A stretch of 62,277 nucleotides of DNA, taken from JBNJGT01 sp964473285 (lineage in GTDB: Archaea > Nanobdellota > Nanobdellia > Woesearchaeales > JACJVW01). Both the position numbers and the translations under genes were made by a program. The stretch lies in assembly GCA_964473285.1 (NCBI GenBank), contig CAYYOI010000002.1:1-62277 (forward strand), read 5' to 3'. Shown here in pieces: positions 24,570 through 32,355 of this stretch; position 1 is the first letter of the stretch; every line of letters begins with the position of its first letter. The notes beneath the pieces were generated by a model. That model was not told the DNA's origin. It searched no databases and saw nothing but the letters and a program-made list of their open reading frames with translations.

Positions 24570-25025
24570 TTAATGGCTATGATGGTTGCATGGACCATTG
24601 CAGGGTCTGACGCAATGCTGGGAAAAGATACAGTCAAAATCTTTGAAATCACAGCATGTCCAATCTTCTTTATCTGCTTCAAGATTCTTTGTGATCTCAG
24701 GATAATCTTCAAGTTTCTTTATATATTCCTCTGCCTTGTTTTCTTTCTCGAGCGCTAGATAGGAGAGGGCAATGTAGAGGTTGGCCTCATGATATATATC
24801 TCCTGATAATTCATCCATTCTTTTAAATATCTGGATAGCTTCTGAATATTCTGCTTTAGAGTAAAGTTTCTTGCCTTCTTTCATTAAATCAAGATATTTT
24901 TCCTGTGTCTCTGAGATCTGCGGATCTATACCAAAGGTGAATTTATTAAATAGCCAGCTTCCTGCAGCAACAATCAATATTCCGATTACAAGCCACATGA
25001 GCATATTGTATGTCTGTCCTTTCAT
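24570..25025 (-). CDS. Pilin-anchored TPR-like protein with Cys/His-rich tail
   Basis: MKGQTYNMLMWLVIGILIVAA is a class III-like start (Lys-Gly-Gln then a hydrophobic helix). Residues about 40-115 contain paired helices with TPR character (GKKLYSKAEYSEAIQIFKRM, then ANLYIALSYLALEKENKAEE). The last ~30 residues are rich in Cys and His (TCCDFKDFDC, QHCVRPCNGPCNHH), which looks like a metal-binding or disulphide tail. The ATG at 25025 begins one base after the stop of the 46-residue microprotein. A role in assembling exported subunits is plausible but unproven. Confidence 0.7.
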   Translation of the reverse strand: MKGQTYNMLMWLVIGILIVAAGSWLFNKFTFGIDPQISETQEKYLDLMKEGKKLYSKAEYSEAIQIFKRMDELSGDIYHEANLYIALSYLALEKENKAEEYIKKLEDYPEITKNLEADKEDWTCCDFKDFDCIFSQHCVRPCNGPCNHHSH

Positions 25026-25026
25026 T

Positions 25027-25167
25027 CTACCCAAAACTGAATATGCTTGTTCCTACCTGCATAAGGATAGGAGTGTATTTCCAGACCAAATAAACTGTGA
25101 ATGCAATCCCCAGCAATACAAAAAAAATCTTTACTATGTTATCTGTCAGAATATTTCCCTTGTCCAT
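25027..25167 (-). CDS. 46-residue membrane microprotein
   Basis: This short frame fills the gap exactly between two cluster genes. Its ATG follows the upstream stop directly, and its TAG ends one base before the next ATG. The product starts MDKGNILTDNIV and has one hydrophobic helix (IFFVLLGIAFTVYLVW) and a short hydrophobic tail. The Asp-Lys-Gly start resembles the class III signals of its neighbours. Perfect packing between coupled genes is the main evidence that it is translated. It is too short for routine gene callers. Confidence 0.65.
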   Translation of the reverse strand: MDKGNILTDNIVKIFFVLLGIAFTVYLVWKYTPILMQVGTSIFSFG

Positions 25168-26031
25168 TCAATCACCTTGCTTTGATGGAAAGTAATCACA
25201 TTGCAACTCTTTAAAGCTTTCGCCTGTATGCTCACGAAGAAGGACCATTGCCAAATGTGCCTCTTCACCTCCTAAATAAGTTTTAATCGCACTGGTAGCC
25301 CCTGCTATGAGACCTACTGCACCTGAAATTGCAATTGTAACTAATCCAACCCCTCCTGTAACAACTGTAACCAATACATAGCCGGTTACTGCGGCTGCAC
25401 CTGCGCCTGTACCTATCCCTATAATTGCAGTAGTTTGCTTTTTGCCAAGGGTGTTTATCCAGTTTTCAATCGTACTTGTCCCTTTGGCATAGACAAACAC
25501 GATAGAATAATCCTTGGCTGTATCTATTACCTTATCATCGATCTGTTTCGCATTTTGATTTTCAATGTATTTATGAGCGAGGGAACTCTCATAATTCATG
25601 AGATAATCCATATAAGTTATGGTATCATTGTATTTAGTCTGGGCGAGATAGGTTGAAAATCCATCTATCTCTTTTTCCTCTTTGAAGCTTAAAATGGAAC
25701 ATACAGAGCAATAGACTTGCCTTTTTTCAAAGATCTCCGGCTTTCCTCTCAAAAAATTATCCCAACAGGTGACCATCTCATCAGCAATGGCTTTTTTTAT
25801 GTCTGAATCCTTTTTAGCATCAATCTCCACTTCTTTGGTTGGGCACTTGAGTTCCTGTGGCTCAAGCTGGGCGCCTTTTATGTGCATGAGTTCCATGGTC
25901 TTGACACTGGAGCGGCACATCTTATCCTCATGGTTCAATGAATCAGAGGCAAATATTGTGTTGTAGAAGCCAAATATGACTAGTAGGACCATCACGATTG
26001 CAAACACTTTATGTATAAGTTCAAAATACAT
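25168..26031 (-). CDS. Cys-containing membrane protein with Gly-rich hydrophobic hairpin (paralogue of next gene)
   Basis: An N-terminal helix (VFAIVMVLLVIFGFYNTIF) anchors the protein. The middle contains MCRSSVK, LKCPTKE, MVTCWDN and YCSVCSIL, with a C-x-x-C pair near residue 110. Residues about 200-250 form a Gly/Ala-rich hydrophobic hairpin (TGAGAAAVTGYVLVTVVTGG and onward), like a membrane-inserting element. The Cys pattern and the FSTYLAQTKYNDTITYMDYL segment match the gene encoded just upstream (26035-26760), so the two arose by duplication. The hairpin is present only here. Function unknown. Confidence 0.7.
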   Translation of the reverse strand: MYFELIHKVFAIVMVLLVIFGFYNTIFASDSLNHEDKMCRSSVKTMELMHIKGAQLEPQELKCPTKEVEIDAKKDSDIKKAIADEMVTCWDNFLRGKPEIFEKRQVYCSVCSILSFKEEKEIDGFSTYLAQTKYNDTITYMDYLMNYESSLAHKYIENQNAKQIDDKVIDTAKDYSIVFVYAKGTSTIENWINTLGKKQTTAIIGIGTGAGAAAVTGYVLVTVVTGGVGLVTIAISGAVGLIAGATSAIKTYLGGEEAHLAMVLLREHTGESFKELQCDYFPSKQGD

Positions 26032-26034
26032 TTT

Positions 26035-26760
26035 TCAGTTAGCCAGGAATGTACAGCCATAATCGTCTAATTCTTTAGGAAGGATAAAGTCAATAATAGC
26101 ATAATTCTCATTATCTAAAGCCCACCCGGTAATGAAATTTCCTACTCTGCCAACAGTATTTTCTTTATCCAACCAACGGCCGGTTCCATCATGTACATAC
26201 AATAGATAATATTCCTTATCAAGATCTATTTCTTTCTTATAATCAAAATCTTCTGAGTTCGCTGATTTGGTGAGATAGTCTGCATAAGTTGTACAGTTAT
26301 CACACATGCGAGTTGATTTAAGATATTCTCCAAAATCGATCTTATCTACCTCATTTGCAAGGGATTTCTCGAACTTGATCTCAGCACATATGAGGCATGC
26401 CCTGGTACCCTCAAATCTTTCCTGCCGGAAGGGATTTATTTTTCCTTCTCCAGTCATGTAGTTACAAATACGGGCCTCTTCTGCCAGAAGATGAGATATA
26501 TCAGTTTTTATAACATCCCCTTTCTTTTCGACATCACTTTTTTCAATCTCCAGCTCATAGCGTGGACAGTCAAAATCAATTGCTATCTTGTTCCCTGCCA
26601 ATTTTGTGTTTGCAGCTGCAAGAATGCTGAACTTGCATAACTCAATCTGCTCCTTTCGGCTTGCTTCACCAGTAAATCCATTGATAAAAGCAAACATGAC
26701 AACGACTGTGAGAAGAATTGCAATCATCTTTACCATCTGAGAATTGACCTGAGCTTTCAT
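26035..26760 (-). CDS. Pilin-like Cys-containing membrane protein (paralogue of preceding-strand neighbour)
   Basis: MKAQVNSQMVKMIAILLTVV is a class III-like start followed by a hydrophobic helix. The outer part has ELCKFS, FDCPRYE, RICNYM, ACLICAEI and MCDNCTTY, with two C-x-x-C pairs, and aligns with the neighbour at 25168-26031 through its first ~170 residues (for example FGEYLKSTRMCDNCTTYADYL). It lacks the Gly-rich hairpin of its paralogue. The start overlaps the stop of the 33-residue microprotein in an ATGA. No known domain. Confidence 0.7.
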   Translation of the reverse strand: MKAQVNSQMVKMIAILLTVVVMFAFINGFTGEASRKEQIELCKFSILAAANTKLAGNKIAIDFDCPRYELEIEKSDVEKKGDVIKTDISHLLAEEARICNYMTGEGKINPFRQERFEGTRACLICAEIKFEKSLANEVDKIDFGEYLKSTRMCDNCTTYADYLTKSANSEDFDYKKEIDLDKEYYLLYVHDGTGRWLDKENTVGRVGNFITGWALDNENYAIIDFILPKELDDYGCTFLAN

Positions 26761-26858
26761 AGTCCCATAAAAATCTTGACAGCAATGGTCAAAACAATCG
26801 CCATGAGCATCGCCATTGCGATCATCATTATTGTCTGGCTCTTAAGCTGCCCTTTCAT
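26757..26858 (-). CDS. 33-residue membrane microprotein
   Basis: The frame begins MKGQLKSQTIMM, a Lys-Gly-Gln class III-like start, and continues as a single Met/Ile/Ala-rich hydrophobic helix to the end. Its stop overlaps the next start (ATGA), and a TATA box lies 26 bases before its ATG, so both ends are supported by context. It would be little more than a processed pilin helix. Confidence 0.6.
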   Translation of the reverse strand: MKGQLKSQTIMMIAMAMLMAIVLTIAVKIFMGL

Positions 26859-26878
26859 AGAGTTATACCGAAAAATAG

Positions 26879-26889
26879 AATATATAAAT
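26879..26889 (-). promoter_or_regulatory. TATA box upstream of the 33-residue microprotein
   Basis: On the minus strand ATTTATATATT lies about 26 bases before the ATG at 26858, overlapping the 3' end region of the preceding small pilin-like gene. It marks an internal promoter of the cluster. Confidence 0.5.
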
Positions 26890-26890
26890 G

Positions 26891-27142
26891 TTACGACCCT
26901 GCACTATAGACAGGTATACAGCAGACATTAGCACAATTAGTGTTTGAAGAGTCTCCTACTTTTGCCTCGTTGGAATAGCAGCCATCTTCCCTGCACGTTC
27001 CGCCTTGATTTTCACAGGAACGTAATTCTGTGCCGAATATCTGGCTTCTACCGGAAAAGATTATCGCAATCACTACCAGCACAAGCAAGGCAATCGCAGC
27101 AATTATAATAGTATTTAAAGAAAGACTTTGTGCCTTCCTCAT
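26891..27142 (-). CDS. Small Cys-rich pilin-like protein (double-Cys family)
   Basis: MRKAQSLSLNTIIIAAIALLVLVVIAI is a class III-like start (Arg-Lys-Ala-Gln) with a hydrophobic helix. The outer ~50 residues hold SCENQGGTC, DGCYS, NCANVCC, with the double-Cys close to the end. It is clearly related to the next protein upstream (SCENLGGSC in both positions), so these two are a duplicated pair. A GAGGAGAT Shine-Dalgarno precedes the ATG, which overlaps the upstream stop. Confidence 0.72.
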   Translation of the reverse strand: MRKAQSLSLNTIIIAAIALLVLVVIAIIFSGRSQIFGTELRSCENQGGTCREDGCYSNEAKVGDSSNTNCANVCCIPVYSAGS

Positions 27143-27414
27143 ATCTCCTCACCAGGCATGCAACACTTCATGTCTTCATTTACAGACCCATCGTTATTCA
27201 AGCATACCGCTGTTCCAATATTTCTTTCGATCATACCGCCTGGACAGTCACTGCCATCTGGAACACAACTTCCTCCAAGATTTTCGCAACTCTTGGAGTC
27301 ACTGACAAATATGCTGCTACGTGACATAAATACAACAGAAAGAATAACAAGTACAAGCAATGCCAAAGCTGCGATGATAATAACATTCATTGATAATCCT
27401 TGACCTTTTCGCAT
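27139..27414 (-). CDS. Small Cys-rich pilin-like protein, first gene of the cluster
   Basis: MRKGQGLSMNVIIIAALALLVLVIL is a class III-like start. The outer part holds SCENLGGSC, DCPGG, VCLNN and MKCC near the end. The start at 27414 is chosen because GAGGTGA lies five bases ahead. A TATA box at 27450-27460 lies 37-46 bases further upstream and would start transcription about 13 bases before the ATG. It leads an 18-gene minus-strand run reaching to 16119 in which most genes overlap or nearly touch. Confidence 0.72.
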   Translation of the reverse strand: MRKGQGLSMNVIIIAALALLVLVILSVVFMSRSSIFVSDSKSCENLGGSCVPDGSDCPGGMIERNIGTAVCLNNDGSVNEDMKCCMPGEEI

Positions 27415-27449
27415 GAGATTCACCTCTACTCTAGCCTGAGAGCAAGTAG

Positions 27450-27460
27450 TATTTAAAATT
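27450..27460 (-). promoter_or_regulatory. Main TATA box of the pilin/hydrolase cluster
   Basis: On the minus strand AATTTTAAATA lies upstream of the first cluster gene with its GAGGTGA Shine-Dalgarno at 27420-27426. The Lrp-family gene ends at 27459, so the promoter overlaps its 3' end. Confidence 0.5.
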
Positions 27461-27920
27461 ATCTATGCAGATCCAGGAGTTTTAAGTCACTCATGAAGCA
27501 CTCACGCTTGAGATCATCGATTATATAATGGACATCCACTTTTTCTATGGTAAATTTCTCTTCGACCTTCTCCAGAAATTCCTCAAACTCCTTCAGATGG
27601 CGAAAAACCCCTTCACAAAGGAAGTCGAATCCATTATTGATACGATAAAGGGAATTTACATGGAGATGGGAGAGCATGTATTCGCGAAGCGATTCCCTAC
27701 AGGATTTGTTCACCTTGAGCATGATATTTGCCCGTAAGCTATAACCCAGCTCGTTGAAATCAATTAGAGAGGTGTGCTTTTTTATGAGGCCGCCTCCGTT
27801 ATGGCGCAGACGCTCATAAATTGTAGAGACTGGAATCTTTAGCTTCTTACTCATATTGGTAAGTGATTCTCGGGCATTGCTTCGCAAGCACGTTATTATC
27901 TGCATATCCTTTTGGTTCAT
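27459..27920 (-). CDS. Lrp/AsnC-family transcriptional regulator
   Basis: An N-terminal winged helix (MQIITCLRSNARESLTNMSK, then PVSTIYERLRHN as recognition helix) is followed by a degenerate effector (RAM) domain with alternating strands and helices (NELGYSLRANIMLKV, FDFLCEGVF, KVDVHYIIDD). Length of about 153 residues fits the family. GGAGGTG lies six bases before the ATG at 27920, which is chosen over the TTG at 27941. It lies directly upstream of the pilin/hydrolase cluster on the same strand and is a candidate regulator of it; that link is inference. Confidence 0.8.
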   Translation of the reverse strand: MNQKDMQIITCLRSNARESLTNMSKKLKIPVSTIYERLRHNGGGLIKKHTSLIDFNELGYSLRANIMLKVNKSCRESLREYMLSHLHVNSLYRINNGFDFLCEGVFRHLKEFEEFLEKVEEKFTIEKVDVHYIIDDLKRECFMSDLKLLDLHR

Positions 27921-27926
27921 TGGGAA

Positions 27927-27933
27927 CACCTCC
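27927..27933 (-). promoter_or_regulatory. Shine-Dalgarno of the Lrp-family gene
   Basis: GGAGGTG on the minus strand, six bases before the ATG at 27920. It decides the start and shows that this mRNA has a leader. Confidence 0.6.
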
Positions 27934-28087
27934 ATTTTCAAGTTGATTGGATTTACTCCACCTTTCCTGAAAATCTATTCTTGAAAAGGAGCCCATAGTA
28001 TATATAATTGATTCTTAAATCTTATATATTGTCTTATAATTATATAATTAAGAAAATTTTTTATATCTGGAGGATTTTTCTTTATAT

Positions 28088-29017
28088 ATGCAAAGGAAAG
28101 TAATCCAGCTAGCGGGGAAGACACTGGTTGTGAGCCTGCCGAACAAATGGGTAAAGCAGTTCGGGATACAAAAAGGGGATGAGCTGGATATCCTTGAAGA
28201 AGATAACCAACTGGTGATCCGTAGCGGTATTAGGAGAGAAGAAAGTAAGAATATATTTATTGATATATCAGATAGTAAAGAGAGAATTATAAGGTGGACT
28301 CTCTCTGCACTTCATAAGAAAGGATATGATGAAATACAAGTTAAATTTGAACATATGGATAAACTACGAATACTTGAGGACCTAATACGGAACCGATTTA
28401 TTGGGTTTGCTATTGTTCATCAAACAGAATCACTCTGCATAATAAGAAACATAACGAAAGAAGCTGAGATGGAGTTTGATTCTATTTTAAGAAGAGGCTT
28501 CTTGGTCACCGAATCCCTGGCAGAAAGCACTTTGGATCTTATGAAAAGAAAGAAATTCAAAGAGATGTCTGAACTAGTTCAACTTGAAAAAACGAATAAT
28601 CAATTGACAAATTTTTGCGAAAGAATAATCAATAAAGGAAAATATCCTGTTGCTAAAGATAGCCATTTTATGTATGTCATTGCCTGGAATCTAGAGAAAG
28701 TAGCGGATGATTACAAGTATATATGTGAATACCTTAGCAGATTAGATAATCCTGTAATTGATCAACCTACAGTTGAAATATTTGAAAGAATAAACCACTA
28801 TTTCAAAGAATTTTATTATCTATTCTATAAATTTAAGATAGAAGAACTTAATGAACTGGATAAGAAAAGAAAGATAATCATTAAAGATATCATTGAAGTA
28901 TGTGAACATGCCAACAAAGAAAACACAGTAATCTTAAACTATCTTCTCAGTAATATCTACAAAATTGTTGATTTCCATGCCTCTACAATTGCGTTGAATA
29001 GTGAGCCTGAAGATTGA
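28088..29017 (+). CDS. AbrB-PhoU family regulator
   Basis: Residues 1-45 form a SpoVT/AbrB-type DNA-binding swapped-hairpin domain (RKVIQLAGKTLVVSLPNKWV, then GIQKGDELDIL). The rest is helical with PhoU-like repeats (EMEFDSILRRGFLVTESLAE; MYVIAWNLEKVADDYKYICEYL). Archaeal proteins with this layout are annotated as phosphate uptake regulators, but no pst transport genes are nearby, so the target is open. A TATA-like TTTTTTATAT lies about 26 bases upstream. The end overlaps the convergent kinase-like gene by 35 bases. Confidence 0.8.
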   Translation: MQRKVIQLAGKTLVVSLPNKWVKQFGIQKGDELDILEEDNQLVIRSGIRREESKNIFIDISDSKERIIRWTLSALHKKGYDEIQVKFEHMDKLRILEDLIRNRFIGFAIVHQTESLCIIRNITKEAEMEFDSILRRGFLVTESLAESTLDLMKRKKFKEMSELVQLEKTNNQLTNFCERIINKGKYPVAKDSHFMYVIAWNLEKVADDYKYICEYLSRLDNPVIDQPTVEIFERINHYFKEFYYLFYKFKIEELNELDKKRKIIIKDIIEVCEHANKENTVILNYLLSNIYKIVDFHASTIALNSEPED

Positions 29018-30941
29018 AAAGCCCGTGTTTCAATTCATCAATAGAATATCTTTCAGTTCCACTGTAATGTAAGTAAAAATCTCTAAGATTATCCTGCATA
29101 TATTCAATAGATTCAATTGCCTGGGAAATAACATGCACCCTTCGCGGATGGAGTTCTGATCGATTACCAGTAGACCAGGCTGATGTCAAAGAGAGGGCAC
29201 GTTGGAATACAGCCCCACAATAAGCAAAAAGGCTTTCTTCTTCGTTTATATCCTCCTCTAATTTTTGGTAAGCTAATTTTACATAATGGAATTGTTTTTC
29301 AAGTGATATTTCTCCAGTATATATAAGTAAATTTGCAAGGTTGAAGGAAAAGGGAACAGAAGCATTTTTTTCGTTATCGAGTTTTGTCATTACACCATCA
29401 TTTCGAACAAAAAGATTTTCAGGGTGATAATCGAAATTGACTTTTGTAGGGCTGGTTTCTAAGTATCTCCATATAGGTTTTCCGTTTTCCGTAATTTCCT
29501 CCAATGTTTTCTTATCAATCTCTGATTGAATAAGATTAAGTTTTGTCTTATTTCTATAATCAACTTGAGGTGCAGAAATATCAACATTTTTCCAAAGGTA
29601 TGCAAGTAGATCTACGGCTTTCTCGAAATATTCAGGTAAGGAAGGGTCTTCGTCGAGAATCTTTTTTTCCAAAGTCTCACCTTCAAGGTTCTCCAAAACA
29701 AGAACAGGCTGCTCAAAATCTGATTGGCTATGCACTAAGGTTGTTAAGGGTATTGGTACATCATAGTCAGTTTTGCGAAGAAGATCGCCCAAGTATTTAG
29801 TGAATTCAAACTCCTCCTCGACAGCCTCCTGGGACCTACACTCCTTGAAGAGCCATTGTTTTTCTCCTTTGATAAAATACATCCCGTTCTTTGTCTGTCC
29901 TATTCGTTCTAGGTTCTCTCCTTCAAAATAATTCTTTTTTACAAGAGGATATAAGAGCTCCAAGGTTTTATTTCGTAAATTAATTACCTTATTATAGCAG
30001 GATGTCAGTGTTGCCACATTATCTGCCAAGTTTATCATATATAAGAACCGCTCCTGATAATAATTAGCTTTTCCCTTGATTCTCTGGAAATATTTATCAG
30101 GTTCTTTTAATAGGACTGGTTCGGCAAAGGTATCGATAAACTCCCTGGCTACTCGCTCATCAAGCATCTTTTCGTAATATGTAATGAAATTACCACCACC
30201 AACTAATGCAGCATTAAAAAGATGCTGTGACTCAAGAATCTCGTCAGGATTATATCTAACTTGCACAGAAGTTTTTGCAAAGTGGAACATGAGACGTTCT
30301 TTAAGAACAGGGGATTCCAATCCATTCAATTTTGCCTCTACCCAGATTGAGGAAAAACTGGAAAGGGCTTGCCTGTACATGGGAAGCGTAATAGTTTCAG
30401 GATTTTTTCGGATCTTTCTATGATACAGGTTGACGATTGGAAATTGCGCGTCAAGATACTTGTACCTTTCCGAAAGGTCTTTTAATAACTGCATCTTTTT
30501 AGGAAGGTCAGATCTTGCAGCTTGAAGATAAGTTTTAGATATATCCAGAAAAGACTTGACAGAGAATTTATAACTGGTTTTTTTACGTTCACGCTTCCGG
30601 GAGATTTCAGATCTAAATGGAAGATTATACATCCTGTTATAAAGAATAGATAGTGTGCATGCGCCCATAGCCACAAAGCCATATGTGAAAATTTCAGTTA
30701 TGGCAAAACCAAAATAGTCATAGGATTCCAAAAAATCCTGAATCTTTGGGTTTGCGCACAAATCCGTAACCCAAGGCTTTTCCAAGAAGGCCTCGCCACC
30801 ATATTTTATGAAGTCAGGTGCGTCATATCTGGTTATATCAAAAAGATTGAATTCTCCTTGTTTGTGAGCCTGATACTCTGTGTATGTATAGTATCCAAGG
30901 GAGGCAAGCAGAAAATTAAACCAATTAAAATGCTTTAGCAT
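28983..30941 (-). CDS. Membrane-anchored APH-like kinase-fold protein
   Basis: The N-terminal ~115 residues contain one or two hydrophobic segments (FNWFNFLLASLGYYTY; FGFAITEIFTYGFVAMGACTLSILY). A long helical region follows, then from about residue 355 a kinase-like fold: GMYFIKGEKQWLFKE, PVLVLENLEGETLEK as the hinge, and FDYHPENLF (503-509) with KLDNE (520-524). The catalytic-loop Asp504 and Asn509 are kept, but the usual H of H-x-D is Phe, and the later metal-binding Asp sits in KLDNE. It may be an active small-molecule kinase or a pseudokinase. Divergent from the TrmB gene. No closer family recognised. Confidence 0.65.
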   Translation of the reverse strand: MLKHFNWFNFLLASLGYYTYTEYQAHKQGEFNLFDITRYDAPDFIKYGGEAFLEKPWVTDLCANPKIQDFLESYDYFGFAITEIFTYGFVAMGACTLSILYNRMYNLPFRSEISRKRERKKTSYKFSVKSFLDISKTYLQAARSDLPKKMQLLKDLSERYKYLDAQFPIVNLYHRKIRKNPETITLPMYRQALSSFSSIWVEAKLNGLESPVLKERLMFHFAKTSVQVRYNPDEILESQHLFNAALVGGGNFITYYEKMLDERVAREFIDTFAEPVLLKEPDKYFQRIKGKANYYQERFLYMINLADNVATLTSCYNKVINLRNKTLELLYPLVKKNYFEGENLERIGQTKNGMYFIKGEKQWLFKECRSQEAVEEEFEFTKYLGDLLRKTDYDVPIPLTTLVHSQSDFEQPVLVLENLEGETLEKKILDEDPSLPEYFEKAVDLLAYLWKNVDISAPQVDYRNKTKLNLIQSEIDKKTLEEITENGKPIWRYLETSPTKVNFDYHPENLFVRNDGVMTKLDNEKNASVPFSFNLANLLIYTGEISLEKQFHYVKLAYQKLEEDINEEESLFAYCGAVFQRALSLTSAWSTGNRSELHPRRVHVISQAIESIEYMQDNLRDFYLHYSGTERYSIDELKHGLFNLQAHYSTQL

Positions 30942-31068
30942 TTCAAGTGGTGATTATTTTACCAATATAAACTTTTTGTTACTGTTCAATGATAAAAAGA
31001 GAGATAGTTTTATATATCAGCTATTCATTCCACTCCCTAAAAAGAGAGTATTACATGAGGAAATAACT

Positions 31069-31869
31069 ATGATAGTTAAGCAGGATTTTTTAAATAAACT
31101 CAAGGATTTTGGCTTGAATAGCTATGAAAGCAAATTGTGGACATCGCTACTCTCAAGAGGGATATCAAGCGCAGGTGAGCTATCCGACATCGCTAATGTC
31201 CCGAGATCAAGGACTTACGATGTGCTTGAATCACTTGAAAAGAAGGGATTCATTGTCATGAAGATTGGAAAGCCTATCAAGTACATAGCTGTTCCACCTG
31301 AAGAGGTTGTTGAGCGGGTAAAATCCAAGATACAGGAAGATGCTGATACTCAAACAAAGATTCTTGATGAACTGAGGGAGTCAGAGGTTCTGGAGGAACT
31401 TAACCTTTTGCATACCCAAGGTATAGACATGATAGACCCTAGCGAGATGTCAGGACTTCTCAAAGGGAGAAAGAACCTGTATAATCATTTCGAGAGCATG
31501 ATAAATTCTGCTGAACATTCAATCGTCCTGGTATCCTCCGAGGAGGGACTTATCAGAAAGGCCAATTCTTTCCTGCCTGCCCTGAAGAAAGCAAAAGCAA
31601 GGGGAACAAAAATAAGGATTGCTTCAAACCTTTCAAAAGAGGCTAAAGATAAGCTGTCGCATCTGGCTTGTCTTGCTGAGATAAGACATACTGACATGAA
31701 TGGAAGGTTCCTTCTAGTGGATGGAAAAAACGTGACATTTACGCTTTCTGAAGGGGAAAAGACACACTCAAGCTATGACAGCGGAGTGTGGGTAAAAACA
31801 CCTTTCTTTGCAAAGACATTCTCTGACATGTTCGAGAATCTTTGGAGCGGGATGAAACCCCTCAAATAA
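31069..31869 (+). CDS. TrmB-family sugar-sensing-type transcriptional regulator
   Basis: The N-terminal winged helix is typical of TrmB (LNKLKDFGLNSYESKLWTSL, ELSDIANVPRSRTYDVLESL, EKKGFI). A dimerisation coiled coil (EEVVERVKSKIQEDADTQTK) follows, then a phospholipase D-like/sugar-binding-type C-terminal domain (HSIVLVSSEEG; RGTKIRIASNLS; NGRFLLVDGKNV). The ATG at 31069 is preferred, with GAGG about eight bases upstream. The open frame extends to 30976, but a TATA box (TTTTATATATC near 31009-31019) lies inside that extension. The effector is unknown; no sugar transporter lies nearby. Confidence 0.82.
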   Translation: MIVKQDFLNKLKDFGLNSYESKLWTSLLSRGISSAGELSDIANVPRSRTYDVLESLEKKGFIVMKIGKPIKYIAVPPEEVVERVKSKIQEDADTQTKILDELRESEVLEELNLLHTQGIDMIDPSEMSGLLKGRKNLYNHFESMINSAEHSIVLVSSEEGLIRKANSFLPALKKAKARGTKIRIASNLSKEAKDKLSHLACLAEIRHTDMNGRFLLVDGKNVTFTLSEGEKTHSSYDSGVWVKTPFFAKTFSDMFENLWSGMKPLK

Positions 31870-31938
31870 TTTTTATTTTCTAGCATTATCTTAAAGCGCA
31901 TTTGCAATAAAGTTTAATAAAGAAAAATAAAGAAAATT

Positions 31939-32247
31939 TTAGATCATGTGGAACCATTTCTGCGCGTATCCACCTATCAACGGAATTTCTTTCTCCTTTC
32001 CCTGGATAGCGTAGACTAGCCCGATAATCCAGAAGACGAACAGTACAGGACCTATGAGAAGCATTAACAGGTTCACTACAGGTATAATACTGAGCCCGAA
32101 CCCAATAATCATCAGTAGCAGTGTCTGCCTCAAGTGAAAGCTTCCGAGCGATGTCTTTTCGTTCTGATGCATTACCAGCGCGATAATCCAGCCTATGAGT
32201 GTTATATAACTCAAAATAGCTACAGTATGTCCTTGATTTTTAGCCAT
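31939..32247 (-). CDS. DUF4870/Tic20-like small membrane protein
   Basis: About 100 residues with three hydrophobic segments (AILSYITLIGWIIALVM; TLLLMIIGFGLSIIPVV; LMLLIGPVLFVFWIIGLVYAI) and the pattern SFHLRQTLLL, matching the DUF4870/Tic20-like family of unknown role. It is monocistronic, with a minus-strand AAAATATAAG as TATA and AAGGGGGTT before the ATG as Shine-Dalgarno. The 108-base gap upstream to the EMC3 gene holds nothing else recognised. Confidence 0.75.
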   Translation of the reverse strand: MAKNQGHTVAILSYITLIGWIIALVMHQNEKTSLGSFHLRQTLLLMIIGFGLSIIPVVNLLMLLIGPVLFVFWIIGLVYAIQGKEKEIPLIGGYAQKWFHMI

Positions 32248-32355
32248 TTATAACCCCCTTATTGTTGTAATTAGTCTCTTATATTTTCTATTTATTAAAT
32301 CTTTCGCAGTGAACGAATTCCTGAAATTTTATCTGAAGAAAAACTGAGTTTAAAA

